Position numbers and translations under genes: made by a program. From the NCBI GenBank assembly GCA_947501555.1, contig CANMWG010000001.1, positions 1,860,001-1,924,000 of the forward strand: a stretch of 64,000 nucleotides of DNA, read 5' to 3'. The stretch comes from an uncultured Paracoccaceae bacterium (GTDB lineage: Bacteria; Pseudomonadota; Alphaproteobacteria; Rhodobacterales; Rhodobacteraceae). The first letter of the stretch is position 1. Every line of letters begins with the position of its first letter. The notes under the pieces were generated by a model that worked only from the letters and a program-made list of their open reading frames with translations, did no database searches and was not told where the DNA came from. Positions 51,115-60,146 of the stretch are shown piece by piece.

Positions 51115-53082
51115 ATGTCACAACAGCACAAAGACCGGCCATGGCTATTTCGAACTTATGCCGGCCACTCAACTGCTAAGGCATCAAACGCGCTATACCG
51201 GGGCAACCTGGCAAAGGGGCAAACGGGGCTTTCGGTGGCCTTCGACCTGCCCACGCAAACGGGCTACGACAGCGACCATCCACTGGCGCAGGGCGAGGTC
51301 GGCAAGGTCGGTGTTCCAATAAACCACCTGGGCGATATGCGCGTGCTGTTCAAAGACATCCCACTTGATCAAATGAATACATCGATGACAATCAACGCGA
51401 CAGCACCATGGTTGTTGTCGCTCTATATCGCTGTCGCCGAAGAACAGGGTGCGGATATCGGCGCGCTTCAAGGCACAGTGCAGAATGACATAATCAAAGA
51501 ATATCTTTCTCGCGGGACATATATTTGCCCGCCGGAACCGTCCTTGCGGATGATTACAGACGTTGCTGCATATACCCGGGAACATTTACCGAAATGGAAC
51601 CCAATGAACGTCTGTTCATATCACCTGCAAGAGGCCGGAGCGACGCCAGAGGAGGAGCTGGCGTTCGCTCTGGCTACCGCAATGGCAATATTGGACGACC
51701 TAAAAGACAAAGTGCCGGCCGCAGACTTTCCCGCGATGGTTGGTCGTATTTCGTTTTTTGTAAATGCGGGCATTCGCTTCGTGACCGAGCTTTGCAAAAT
51801 GCGGGCTTTTGTCGAACTTTGGGATGAAATCTGCGAAACACGTTATGCCGTTATGGACCCAAAGTATCGGCGTTTCCGTTACGGTGTGCAGGTAAATTCG
51901 CTAGGGCTGACAGAACAACAACCCGAAAACAACGTCTATCGCATTCTTCTTGAAACACTCGCCGTGACGCTTTCCAAGAAAGCCCGGGCGCGCGCGGTGC
52001 AATTGCCGGCGTGGAACGAAGCGCTAGGGCTGCCACGCCCATGGGATCAGCAATGGTCACTTCGGATGCAACAAATCCTTGCCTATGAAACAGATCTTCT
52101 GGAATTCGACGATCTGTTTGATGAAAATCCTGCAATTGACCGCAAGGTGAATGAACTCAAAGAAGGGGCAAGGGCGGAATTGGCGCAGATCGACGATATG
52201 GGCGGCGCAGTTGGTGCAATTAGTTACATGAAATCGCGACTGGTCGAAAGTAATGCGGCGCGTATTGCGGGAATAGAAACCGGGGAAACTACAGTCGTCG
52301 GGGTCAACAAATGGCAGACCGGTGAACAATCCCCACTCACAGCAGGTGAAGACCCAATTATGGCATCCGATCCGCAGGCCGAAACTGATCAGTTGAACAG
52401 ATTGAAAAATTGGAAATCCAACCGCGATAACGCATTGGTCCAACATGCGCTCGCGACGCTGCGCGAAGCCGCAAAACACGGGCGCAACATCATGCCGCCT
52501 TCAATTATCTGTGCACGCGCAGGGGTGACAACAGGCGAATGGGCCGACGTCATTCGTGACGCCTTTGGCGAATACCGCGCACCAACCGGGGTCAGCAACA
52601 ACCCATCAAACAGAACCGAAGGGCTAGACGAATTACGTGAGCAAGTCGATCTGGTCAGCGCCACCTTGGGACGCCGGCTCAAATTTCTCATGGGCAAGCC
52701 TGGCCTCGACGGACACTCGAATGGTGCAGAACAAATTGCTGCGCGAGCACGTGATTGCGGTATGGATATTGATTACGAAGGCATCCGGCTCACGCCCAAC
52801 GAAATTGTCGCGGCCGCCAAAAATGGCGAGGCGCATGTCATTGGGCTCTCTATTCTGTCGGGTTCCCATTTGCCTTTGGTGCGGGATATCATGGCAAATC
52901 TTCGTACTGCAGGACTAGATGATATACCGGTCATCGCCGGCGGTATTATTCCCGAAAATGATGCAATAGAATTGCGCAAAATGGGTGTAGCGAAAGTCTA
53001 TACTCCCAAAGATTTTGAATTGAACAAAATCATGAGCGACATTGCGTTGCTTGCTGACCCCACATCAGTCGCAACCGCGTAG
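51115..53082 (+). CDS. ecm: Ethylmalonyl-CoA mutase (B12-dependent)
   Basis: A 655-residue coenzyme B12 enzyme that converts ethylmalonyl-CoA to methylsuccinyl-CoA. The substrate barrel starts LFRTYAGHSTAKASNALYRG and has GLSVAFDLPTQTGYDSDHP, the Ecm-type TIM-barrel entry, and ALQGTVQNDIIKEYLSRGTY. The B12 domain carries the lower-ligand motif DxHxxG in KPGLDGHSNGAEQIA, with GLSILSGSHLPLV and PVIAGGIIPENDA. The start at 51115 follows GGGAGG. The order with ccr is the classical Ccr/Ecm neighbourhood. Confidence 0.97.
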   Translation: MSQQHKDRPWLFRTYAGHSTAKASNALYRGNLAKGQTGLSVAFDLPTQTGYDSDHPLAQGEVGKVGVPINHLGDMRVLFKDIPLDQMNTSMTINATAPWLLSLYIAVAEEQGADIGALQGTVQNDIIKEYLSRGTYICPPEPSLRMITDVAAYTREHLPKWNPMNVCSYHLQEAGATPEEELAFALATAMAILDDLKDKVPAADFPAMVGRISFFVNAGIRFVTELCKMRAFVELWDEICETRYAVMDPKYRRFRYGVQVNSLGLTEQQPENNVYRILLETLAVTLSKKARARAVQLPAWNEALGLPRPWDQQWSLRMQQILAYETDLLEFDDLFDENPAIDRKVNELKEGARAELAQIDDMGGAVGAISYMKSRLVESNAARIAGIETGETTVVGVNKWQTGEQSPLTAGEDPIMASDPQAETDQLNRLKNWKSNRDNALVQHALATLREAAKHGRNIMPPSIICARAGVTTGEWADVIRDAFGEYRAPTGVSNNPSNRTEGLDELREQVDLVSATLGRRLKFLMGKPGLDGHSNGAEQIAARARDCGMDIDYEGIRLTPNEIVAAAKNGEAHVIGLSILSGSHLPLVRDIMANLRTAGLDDIPVIAGGIIPENDAIELRKMGVAKVYTPKDFELNKIMSDIALLADPTSVATA

Positions 53083-53183
53083 ATTATTCATTCAATACCC
53101 TTTAGTATAGTATGTCTACCTTTAGAGGTGCATTTAGAAAGTCATTCTGCTAACCGGCGGAAAGTTTAATGGGAGAAAAAAAT

Positions 53184-53525
53184 ATGAAGCCTGATCTCAA
53201 GTCAATGACGCGTAAAGAATTGGAAAAGCTGAAAGCCAATATCGATAAAGCGCTTGAAAAACTTGCTGCGAAAGACAAAAAAGCAGCTCTTGCAGCGGCT
53301 CAGAAGGCTGCAGCAGCGCATGGCTTTTCTCTTTCTGAGATCACTGGCGGTAGTATTGCCGAAGTAAAGAAACGCAAAACCAAGCCGGGTCCAAAAAAGG
53401 TATCACCGCCCAAATACCGCAACCCGGACGCGCCTGAGCAGACATGGACAGGCAAAGGTCGTCAGCCTGACTGGTTCAAGGCGGCGATCGCCAAGGGTAC
53501 CTCTCCCGACGCAATGGAAGTCTGA
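53184..53525 (+). CDS. H-NS-family histone-like protein (HvrA type)
   Basis: A 113-residue nucleoid protein. An N-terminal coiled coil (TRKELEKLKANIDKALEKLA, charged heptads) drives dimerisation; a basic, Ala/Lys/Pro-rich linker follows; the C-terminal DNA-binding core is YRNPDAPEQTWTGKGRQPDW, the TWTGKGRQP.W motif of H-NS proteins that enters the minor groove. The start was placed at 53184 because GGGAG lies 9 bases upstream, not at 53169. HvrA of Rhodobacter regulates photosynthesis and nitrogen genes; a wider silencing role is inferred here. Confidence 0.9.
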   Translation: MKPDLKSMTRKELEKLKANIDKALEKLAAKDKKAALAAAQKAAAAHGFSLSEITGGSIAEVKKRKTKPGPKKVSPPKYRNPDAPEQTWTGKGRQPDWFKAAIAKGTSPDAMEV

Positions 53526-53846
53526 TTACGGTTCGCAATCCTCCATTTCGCTTACTCGGCCTATCTTGCTGCGAAGGTGATTTCGGAATTGCGCAGTACT
53601 TAACGTCAGCGACGCCAATCCAGGCGATATCGCGCCCAGAATCCATTTGACCGGTGATCCCCAAAGGGCACACCGGACCGGAAAATCGCGCTAGAAACGC
53701 ATACATGGCATTTGCCTGTCTTGGGGCACTTGCCAAAAACATCTGGCTGTCCACAATCACCTCATCACCCACGATTCACTGCTGCCTCAGGACCCGAAAA
53801 TTTCCGCTCAGGTTGCAGTACAAATCGCGTTAGAGGCGGCCCTGAT
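53526..53846. other. 320-bp region without a secure gene
   Basis: A 98-codon minus-strand frame (53476-53772) fills most of this gap, with a readable middle (ANAMYAFLARFSGPVCPLG), but it shares its 3' part with the H-NS-like gene, has no clear ribosome-binding site and matches nothing I know. A ribosome-binding site GAGGCGG near 53833 belongs to the next gene. The region may hold a decayed gene. Confidence 0.3.
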
Positions 53847-54833
53847 ATGAAACAACGAATTCTCGGAACCAATGGACCAAAAGTTGGGGCAATCGGACTT
53901 GGATGTATGTCCTTTGGGGGAACTGCATCCGGTGTCACGGATGAAGCCGCCAGCTTTGCAGCAATGGACCGGGCGTGGGACTTGGGGTTGACCCATTTTG
54001 ACACGGCCAATGTCTATGGTCCGTATACATCGGAACAGGTGGTTGGACGCTGGATGGCTGACAGGGGGCACAAGCCCAGTCTTGCAACCAAAGCCAGTAT
54101 TCAACGCAGCGGCGAGCGACCGGTGAACAACGACCCAGCCTATCTAGAAACCGAGCTTGACGGCTCACTGGAAAGACTTGGCGTTGACTACGTTGATCTG
54201 TTCTACATCCACAGACGCGAACAAGCGGTACCAATCGCGGAGGTGGCAGGCCTGATGGGACGGCTGATCGACAAAGGCAAGATCGGCGGTTGGGGCATGT
54301 CCGAAGTTTCGCCAACAACCCTGCGGCGGGCGCACGCGGAAACACCGGTACGAGCTATTCAAAATGAATACTCGCTCTGGACGCGGCAGCCTGAACTGGG
54401 GATGCTGCAGGAATGTTCCAACCTTGGTATTGCGTTCATCGCGTTTTCGCCCTTGGCACGTGGGGTCTTCGGACGGACGATCATTGACCCAAACCACGCC
54501 GATTTTGGACCTTTCCGGGCGGAAATGCCGCGGTTCCATGCCGAGAACTGGCACGAAAACAAAACCCGCGCGGCGGCGTTCCATGCATTGGCCCAAGATC
54601 ACAGGACGACGGCAGCGGCCCTATCTCTGGCCTGGCTGTTAGACCAAGGCGATCATATCATTCCAATTCCCGGCAGCCGGACGGCCGCGCATATTAGTGA
54701 TTGGGCGGATGCAGACACGATTGACCTGAACGACACACTGCGTGCTCAGATTGAAGCCACCCTGCCTGTAGGCTGGGCCTGGGGCGACCGGTACAGCATA
54801 GCACAATCGCAAGCACCCGAGCGTTATTGCTAG
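53847..54833 (+). CDS. Aldo/keto reductase, second copy
   Basis: A 328-residue AKR with the N-terminal IGLGCMSFGGTASGV, the catalytic Asp and Tyr in LTHFDTANVYGP, Lys in SLATKASIQ and His in YVDLFYIHRREQA, so the full tetrad is present. FIAFSPLARGVFG and the C-terminal IIPIPGSRTAAHISDW (NADPH site) follow. It is not closely similar to the AKR at 840-1772 and belongs to another subgroup. The start at 53847 has GAGGCGG about 7 bases upstream. It is a single gene convergent with sdhB. Confidence 0.9.
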   Translation: MKQRILGTNGPKVGAIGLGCMSFGGTASGVTDEAASFAAMDRAWDLGLTHFDTANVYGPYTSEQVVGRWMADRGHKPSLATKASIQRSGERPVNNDPAYLETELDGSLERLGVDYVDLFYIHRREQAVPIAEVAGLMGRLIDKGKIGGWGMSEVSPTTLRRAHAETPVRAIQNEYSLWTRQPELGMLQECSNLGIAFIAFSPLARGVFGRTIIDPNHADFGPFRAEMPRFHAENWHENKTRAAAFHALAQDHRTTAAALSLAWLLDQGDHIIPIPGSRTAAHISDWADADTIDLNDTLRAQIEATLPVGWAWGDRYSIAQSQAPERYC

Positions 54834-54841
54834 GACAAGTT

Positions 54842-54866
54842 ATGTCCCGGACAAGCTCCGAGACAT
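54842..54866. terminator. Hairpin between AKR and sdhB 3' ends
   Basis: ATGTCCCGG-ACAAGCT-CCGAGACAT pairs at 8 of 9 positions. It lies between two convergent stops and may serve both genes. The CCCGG core resembles the intercistronic hairpin at 13692, so it could be a member of the same dispersed repeat family. Confidence 0.5.
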
Positions 54867-54873
54867 GGTGGGT

Positions 54874-55653
54874 TTAAACGACCCGTTCGACCATCTTCTT
54901 TTTGATATGCGCAATTGCAGCCGCCGGGTTCAGACCCTTGGGGCAGGTCTTGGCGCAGTTCATGATGGTATGGCAGCGGTACAGCTTGAACGGATCTTCC
55001 AATTCGTCCAATCGTTCACCTGTCGCCTCATCACGGCTGTCGATGATCCAGCGATAAGCATGCAGCAAAGCAGCCGGGCCCAGATAGCGATCACCATTCC
55101 ACCAATAAGATGGGCAAGAGGTCGAGCAGCAGGCGCACATCACACATTCATAAAGCCCATCCAGTTTTTTGCGGTCATCGATTGACTGCTTCCACTCTTT
55201 GGCGGGGCGATTTGTCTTTGTCTCAAGCCAGGGCATGACAGACGCATGCTGGGCATAGAAATGGGTGAGATCAGGGATCAGATCCTTGATTACTGGCATA
55301 TGGGGCAGTGGGTAAATCTTCACGTCACCCTTGATCTCATCCATGCCGTAGATACAGGCCAACGTATTGATCCCATCGACGTTCATCGCACAGGACCCGC
55401 AAATCCCTTCGCGGCAAGAACGGCGGAAAGTTAGCGTCGGATCAATCTCATTCTTGATCTTGATCAGCGCGTCCAGAACCATCGGACCGCAAGTGTCCAT
55501 GTCGATGAAATAGGTATCCAACGATGGGTTCTTGCCGTCGTCCGGGTTCCAACGATAGATCTGCACCTTGCGCAGATTGGTTGCACCTTCGGGCTTCGGC
55601 CAGGTCTTTCCCGTCGTCATCCGAGAATTCTTGGGCAGTGTCAGTTGCACCAT
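54874..55653 (-). CDS. sdhB: Succinate dehydrogenase iron-sulfur subunit
   Basis: A 259-residue subunit of complex II, passing electrons from FAD to quinone. The 2Fe-2S ligands are [12 protein letters not shown] with the later Cys in NTLACIYG; the 4Fe-4S and 3Fe-4S ligands are [16 protein letters not shown] and [17 protein letters not shown]. Length and spacing are standard. It is the last gene of the sdhCDAB cluster but is separated from sdhA by two small lipoprotein genes. Confidence 0.98.
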   Translation of the reverse strand: MVQLTLPKNSRMTTGKTWPKPEGATNLRKVQIYRWNPDDGKNPSLDTYFIDMDTCGPMVLDALIKIKNEIDPTLTFRRSCREGICGSCAMNVDGINTLACIYGMDEIKGDVKIYPLPHMPVIKDLIPDLTHFYAQHASVMPWLETKTNRPAKEWKQSIDDRKKLDGLYECVMCACCSTSCPSYWWNGDRYLGPAALLHAYRWIIDSRDEATGERLDELEDPFKLYRCHTIMNCAKTCPKGLNPAAAIAHIKKKMVERVV

Positions 55654-55692
55654 TTTATGTTCCTTCCGTAAAAGGTTGCGATACCTTCATCA

Positions 55693-56007
55693 TTACAAAA
55701 CCCGCAGACGCGCGGGCCGGATCGGCGGCTCGCCTGTCAGATCGATCACACATGTTTCGTAGACTTCCAATGGGTCGCGTCCACGCAGCAAGTCGGCGCT
55801 GACGCCAATACTAAGGCCAACCGACGCACCCGTGTCGCTGCTGACCCCAACAGTCCCGCCAACACTTGGGGCTTGGGCCGCTTGCGCACGCCGTTCACAT
55901 CGTTGGGCGGCTTCTTCCGGCGTAGGTGGCGTGGTCTCACAGGCCGCCATGAGGGCCAGTGCCGCCAGCAAAAAAACTGGCCGAATAGATGAAGCCCATA
56001 GAGCCAC
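55693..56007 (-). CDS. Small lipoprotein between sdhA and sdhB (1)
   Basis: A 104-residue protein with a signal sequence (FLLAALALMAAC, lipobox ending at the Cys). The rest is Ala/Pro-rich, with a Gly/Val/Ser stretch (GGTVGVSSDTGASVGLSIGV) that could span or pack beta-type in the outer membrane, and two cysteines (RCERR, ETCVID). The start is placed at GTG 56007, one base after the preceding stop; the open frame begins further upstream. It lies 40 bp before sdhB on the same strand. I do not recognise the family. Confidence 0.6.
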   Translation of the reverse strand: MALWASSIRPVFLLAALALMAACETTPPTPEEAAQRCERRAQAAQAPSVGGTVGVSSDTGASVGLSIGVSADLLRGRDPLEVYETCVIDLTGEPPIRPARLRVL

Positions 56008-56008
56008 G

Positions 56009-56347
56009 TTACAGCAACGACAGGATGTCGCCGACACCCAACGTATCTTCGGCGATACAAGACACCGTGTCAGGACGCTGCGCTATTTCGAGAACAAGCG
56101 ATGTTGTAGCCGAACTTGTGCCGACAACTGCAGCCTGCGCAATCTCAAGGATCTCGGATGCAGAGGCATTGTCGATCACACAATCGGTCACGACAGATGC
56201 ATCAACGCCGGGATACCGGCTGGCAACGATACCGTTTACAACTGTCTTCGCGCCGCTGCGGGCCACGTCATCAACTGATGTTGTCGTTCCATCAAGACAG
56301 GCAGTCAGCGCAGCCATCGCGGTGAGGGTCATTAGCATTTTTCTCAT
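56009..56347 (-). CDS. Small lipoprotein between sdhA and sdhB (2)
   Basis: A 112-residue lipoprotein: signal MLMTLTAMAALTAC with Cys at the lipobox, then a short Ser/Thr-rich part and a helical domain (ASEILEIAQAAVVGTSSATTSL, ILEIAQRPDTVSC) with two further cysteines (TDCVIDN, VSCIAED). The start 56347 has AGGAAA 8 bases upstream; the longer open frame would run into sdhA. It lies between sdhA and the other lipoprotein gene, on the same strand, and so is probably part of the sdh transcript. Function unknown. Confidence 0.65.
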   Translation of the reverse strand: MRKMLMTLTAMAALTACLDGTTTSVDDVARSGAKTVVNGIVASRYPGVDASVVTDCVIDNASASEILEIAQAAVVGTSSATTSLVLEIAQRPDTVSCIAEDTLGVGDILSLL

Positions 56348-56441
56348 AGCATTTCCTCTCAAAACTAAGTCTTTATTCGACCGGCAAACATGCCGCGCAC
56401 TCATCTCTGCCAACCGCAGCGTATCCCGCTGGCCAATCGGA

Positions 56442-58247
56442 TCAGAACGTTCTTTCTTTCGGGGCGATCTTAGCTTCACTGATCCCCCCTTCTGCTTCGG
56501 TTGTCAGCCCCTCGGTGATCACTGGGCGGTAGCTCAGCTTCACTTTTGGTCCATCCACATGGGAAATCGTATGAACACGCCATTTCTTGTCATCGCGTTC
56601 CGCATAATCCTCATGCGCATGGGCACCACGGCTTTCCTTGCGAGCCTCAGCACCGACAATGGTCGCCAGCGCATTTGGCATCAAATTGCCCAGTTCCAGC
56701 GTTTCCATCAGATCGCTATTCCAGACAAGGCTGCGGTCTGTGACTTTCAGATCGTCCATCTTGCCCGCAATCGCGGTCATCTTCTTCACGCCTTCGCCAA
56801 GCGTTTTATCCGTCCGGAACACCGCCGCGTCAGCCTGCATCGCCCTTTGCATTTCCAAACGCAGCTCCGCCGTAGGCACAGTGCCATCGGCATGGCGCAC
56901 CGCATCAAATCGATCAAAACAAGAATCAATGGAAGCTTGGTTCAAGGTCGGGTTCGACGCCTCGCGGTCGACAACCTTACCTGCCTGAATTGCAGCCGCA
57001 CGGCCAAAGACGACCAGATCGATCAAGCTGTTTGATCCCAGACGGTTCGCCCCATGTACAGAGGCACAGCCTGCCTCACCCACAGCCATCAAGCCGGGCA
57101 CAATAGCGTTCGGGTCTTTCTTGGTCGGGTTCAGAACCTCGCCATGATAATTCGTCGGAACACCGCCCATGTTATAGTGCACAGTGGGCAGCACCGGGAT
57201 CGCCTCTTTGGTGACATCAACACCGGCAAAAATCTTCGCAGATTCTGAAATACCCGGCAAACGCTCTGCTAAGGCTTCCGCCGGCAGATGGTTCAGGTTC
57301 AGCGAGATATGATCGCCATTCGCACCAACACCGCGGCCTTCGCGGATTTCCATGGTCATACAGCGGCTGACATAGTCACGCGGGGCAAGGTCTTTGTAGT
57401 TCGGGGCATAGCGTTCCATGAAACGCTCACCTTCCGAGTTGGTCAGATAACCACCCTCACCCCGGGCACCCTCAGTAATCAAACACCCAGCGCCGTAAAT
57501 ACCAGTTGGGTGGAATTGCACAAACTCCATATCCTGCAATGGCAGACCCTGACGGGCGACCATACCGCCACCGTCACCGGTACAAGTATGGGCAGATGTC
57601 GCGCTGAAGTACGCACGGCCATAACCACCAGTCGCCAGCACCACAGTTTTAGCATTGAACACATGCATGGTGCCGTCATCCAGCTTCCATGCGATGACAC
57701 CCTGACAGATGCCATCGTCGGACATGATCAGATCAAGGGCAAAATACTCGATATAGAACTCAGCCTGCTGTTTGAGCGACTGACCATAAAGCGTGTGCAA
57801 AATGGCGTGGCCGGTCCGGTCAGCGGCGGCACAGGTGCGCTGCACCGGGGGGCCTTCGCCAAATTCAGTCGTATGACCGCCAAAGGGACGCTGATAAATC
57901 TTGCCCTCTTCGGTCCGGCTGAAGGGAACACCATAATGTTCCAACTCATACACAGCCTTTGGCGCTTCGCGGGCCAGATACTCCATCGCGTCGGTATCAC
58001 CCAACCAGTCAGAACCTTTGACCGTGTCATACATATGCCACTGCCAGCTATCGGGGCCCATATTGCCAAGGGATGCCGCGATGCCGCCCTGAGCAGCAAC
58101 TGTATGGGACCGGGTCGGGAAAACCTTTGTGATACAAGCGGTGCGCAGACCTTGCTCTGCCAGACCCAATGTCGCGCGCAGACCTGCGCCACCAGCACCC
58201 ACAACAATAGCGTCATAGGTATGGGTTTCGTATTCGTATGCTGCCAT
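56442..58247 (-). CDS. sdhA: Succinate dehydrogenase flavoprotein subunit
   Basis: A 601-residue catalytic subunit oxidising succinate to fumarate. The FAD site [20 protein letters not shown] is followed by the covalent FAD His in [14 protein letters not shown], the substrate loop [22 protein letters not shown] and the catalytic Arg in [36 protein letters not shown] closes the domain. The length is normal. It follows sdhD by 20 bp. Confidence 0.98.
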   Translation of the reverse strand: MAAYEYETHTYDAIVVGAGGAGLRATLGLAEQGLRTACITKVFPTRSHTVAAQGGIAASLGNMGPDSWQWHMYDTVKGSDWLGDTDAMEYLAREAPKAVYELEHYGVPFSRTEEGKIYQRPFGGHTTEFGEGPPVQRTCAAADRTGHAILHTLYGQSLKQQAEFYIEYFALDLIMSDDGICQGVIAWKLDDGTMHVFNAKTVVLATGGYGRAYFSATSAHTCTGDGGGMVARQGLPLQDMEFVQFHPTGIYGAGCLITEGARGEGGYLTNSEGERFMERYAPNYKDLAPRDYVSRCMTMEIREGRGVGANGDHISLNLNHLPAEALAERLPGISESAKIFAGVDVTKEAIPVLPTVHYNMGGVPTNYHGEVLNPTKKDPNAIVPGLMAVGEAGCASVHGANRLGSNSLIDLVVFGRAAAIQAGKVVDREASNPTLNQASIDSCFDRFDAVRHADGTVPTAELRLEMQRAMQADAAVFRTDKTLGEGVKKMTAIAGKMDDLKVTDRSLVWNSDLMETLELGNLMPNALATIVGAEARKESRGAHAHEDYAERDDKKWRVHTISHVDGPKVKLSYRPVITEGLTTEAEGGISEAKIAPKERTF

Positions 58248-58267
58248 GTCTAGGTTGCTCCGACGAA

Positions 58268-58639
58268 TTAAAGTGCGATGCGGATGATTGCGAAAACCGC
58301 AAACGCCGCAGCGGAATATGAGACGCAGATCATCGCAATGATCGCTATTTTACGTGCCAAACCTTGGACATAGTCTTCGATCAAGGTCTGTACACCCTTA
58401 CGGAAGTGGAACCATCCGACAAGCATGGTCAAGATCGCGACAACAGCGGGGAACGGACGCTGATAATAAGCGATCACTTCTTCATAAGTCGAACCCAAGA
58501 TCGCACCAAAGGTGAAAACAAACGCGGGGATCAGGAACAGCAACGCTACAGATGTCACCATCATCTGCCAGTGATGTTCGGTCCCGGTCTTTGCAGAACC
58601 CATGCCTACAGCGCGCTTGCGGTCAGTCAAATAAGCCAA
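58268..58639 (-). CDS. sdhD: Succinate dehydrogenase membrane anchor subunit
   Basis: A 123-residue protein with three membrane helices (residues about 28-50, 62-80 and 92-118). [19 protein letters not shown] matches the second-helix pattern of SdhD with its quinone-site Asp/Tyr (EDY). It anchors SdhAB with sdhC and binds quinone and haem b. It is encoded 12 bp downstream of sdhC. Confidence 0.93.
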   Translation of the reverse strand: MAYLTDRKRAVGMGSAKTGTEHHWQMMVTSVALLFLIPAFVFTFGAILGSTYEEVIAYYQRPFPAVVAILTMLVGWFHFRKGVQTLIEDYVQGLARKIAIIAMICVSYSAAAFAVFAIIRIAL

Positions 58640-58651
58640 ATTGCTACTCCC

Positions 58652-59035
58652 TCAAACCACAACAACAGTAAAAATTGTCAGCAGGACTGCCATGACAATC
58701 ATCATCTGCCCGGCCATCTCGGACTTATCGACATCCAGCATGCGACCACTGTCCCAAACCAAGTGGCGCAGTCCGCCTAGCGTATGATACCAAAGCGCCA
58801 ACACCGACAGGAACATCACCAAATCGCCAAACCAGCTTGTGACAAAGCCATTAGCGCGGGCAAAGGCCTCAGGGCCAGTTGCGGCCGCAACAAACCACCA
58901 GACGATCATCAAACCTGCAACGATCAAGGCATTGCCTGATATCCGGACAAGAATGGAGGTCATAGAAGTCCACTGCGGACGATATATCGTCAAATGCGGT
59001 GACAATGGGCGATTGCCCCGGTTCACATCGGCCAT
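58652..59035 (-). CDS. sdhC: Succinate dehydrogenase cytochrome b556 subunit
   Basis: A 127-residue protein beginning NRGNRPLSPHLTIYRPQWTS, the SdhC family start, with three helices. The haem-ligand region is LWYHTLGGLRHLVWDSGR (His and the following RHL..D). The start 59035 was chosen because AAGGGA precedes it by 8 bases. It is the first gene of the operon; its upstream region carries twin palindromes. Confidence 0.96.
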   Translation of the reverse strand: MADVNRGNRPLSPHLTIYRPQWTSMTSILVRISGNALIVAGLMIVWWFVAAATGPEAFARANGFVTSWFGDLVMFLSVLALWYHTLGGLRHLVWDSGRMLDVDKSEMAGQMMIVMAVLLTIFTVVVV

Positions 59036-59065
59036 GTGTGTTCCCTTCGTTGGCTTCGTCATCAA

Positions 59066-59416
59066 TCGGACGACGGCTAAAGTCTTTTTGCACTATTCAT
59101 TTGCAAGAGTCACGCAGACGAACGTGACTAAGTCATGAAAAAAGGTCGCAGCAAGTCAGGTTTTTTGATATTGTGATCACATGGGGAAATCGTGTGATCA
59201 CAAATCTAGAGCGTGATGATTTTCACAGCACATAGCGGGGCAGAAGTTTGCGATGATCATAAAGTCTACTCCACAATTTCGAAACGCGGCTTCTGGTCAA
59301 TCAATAGCAATTGCGCATTCCATCGCCAACAAGTGCGAGTCGGATTTTGCTTGAACAATCTGGCCGTCATCTAAAGCGCTAGAAACTATGATATCAGGCA
59401 CTTTGGGCGAAAAAGT
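59066..59416. promoter_or_regulatory. 350-bp upstream region of sdhC with palindromes
   Basis: No gene is present. TGACTAAGTCA (59125-59135) is a perfect 11-bp palindrome, and TGTGATCACA occurs twice at 59172-59181 and 59193-59202. The rest is AT-richer than coding DNA, as expected of a promoter. The 3' half holds no structure I can identify before the stop of the VWA-like gene. Confidence 0.6.
59172..59202. promoter_or_regulatory. Twin TGTGATCACA palindromes upstream of sdhC
   Basis: The exact 10-bp palindrome TGTGATCACA is present twice, with centres 21 bp apart (two helical turns), 137-167 bases upstream of the sdhC ATG. Two dimers could bind on the same DNA face. The half-site TGTGA is shared by Crp/Fnr and many GntR regulators, but the tight spacing is not that of the normal Crp site. 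Confidence 0.6.
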
Positions 59417-60097
59417 TCAGTGCGAACTGCGTTGAAGCGGTTCAAGCAACACAACTGCCTTGGTCAATTCACGATAGAGCTTGCGTACGATCTGAGCGGG
59501 ATATTCCTCAAAACTGTTTGCTGTCATAGCGAATGCCCCGGGTCCCATAATCACATCCGTCTCAAAATACGCGGTCAACCCAGGGACGCTTTGCTCGATC
59601 ACCAGCGCATTGACCGTGACATTCGCCGCCTCCAGGGCTTCCCAAATCTCGGATGGCGGACGTCCTTCGTTACTCTCGCCATCGCCGGAAATGTCGATCA
59701 CGTGCCGCTCACATTCAGGCACCGCAGCAAAATGCGCCAACGACAAGGCCATCGCCTCGCCAATCGCTGTCGAAAAGTTGCGCCAGACGCGCGGTGCGGC
59801 ACCAACCTGCCCAGCAAATACGGCTACATCCGCAGGGGTGGTCATTTCCGACCACTCAATCACAACAGCTTGCCGACCTGAGCCGGTCCATTGCATCAAT
59901 GCCAGCTTTGCCTTGCTACTGACCAAGGCACTTGAAACTGACCGGTCCATCAGCGCGGCAGCAAGCCCATCCATCTGCACCCGATATTCGGGCATATCAA
60001 CGGATCCCGAGACATCAACTGCCAGCATTAACGCCACCTCGCACGCCTGCACCGGCTGGGTGAAACTGATCAGGCTAGAGAGTAGAACGTAGCGCAT
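59417..60097 (-). CDS. DUF1194 (VWA-like) exported protein
   Basis: A 226-residue protein with a short signal peptide (VLLSSLISFTQPVQA) and a von Willebrand A-like fold: the metal site DVSGSVDMPEY (DxSxS) near the start of the mature part, then VIDISGDGESNEGR with the second acid. This matches DUF1194 proteins, common in Rhodobacterales. Such domains hold Mg for protein binding in the periplasm. The role is unknown. The start 60097 was chosen at MRYVLL for the signal peptide. Confidence 0.85.
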   Translation of the reverse strand: MRYVLLSSLISFTQPVQACEVALMLAVDVSGSVDMPEYRVQMDGLAAALMDRSVSSALVSSKAKLALMQWTGSGRQAVVIEWSEMTTPADVAVFAGQVGAAPRVWRNFSTAIGEAMALSLAHFAAVPECERHVIDISGDGESNEGRPPSEIWEALEAANVTVNALVIEQSVPGLTAYFETDVIMGPGAFAMTANSFEEYPAQIVRKLYRELTKAVVLLEPLQRSSH

Positions 60098-60146
60098 CCA
60101 TGCACAGTACACGGGCCTTGCCCCAGGACAAATCACATCTACGGGG

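Noticed and set aside
53476-53772. 98-codon minus-strand frame next to the H-NS-like gene
   Set aside because: No ribosome-binding site, overlaps the end of a good gene and resembles nothing known; kept only as a note on the gap.
57288-58253. 321-codon plus-strand frame over sdhA
   Set aside because: Shadow of sdhA on the other strand; no family pattern.
59172-59202. Crp or FNR site for the palindromes before sdhC
   Set aside because: Spacing TGTGA-TCACA is too short for Crp (normally six bases between half-sites) and the TTGAT-N4-ATCAA pattern of FNR is not met.
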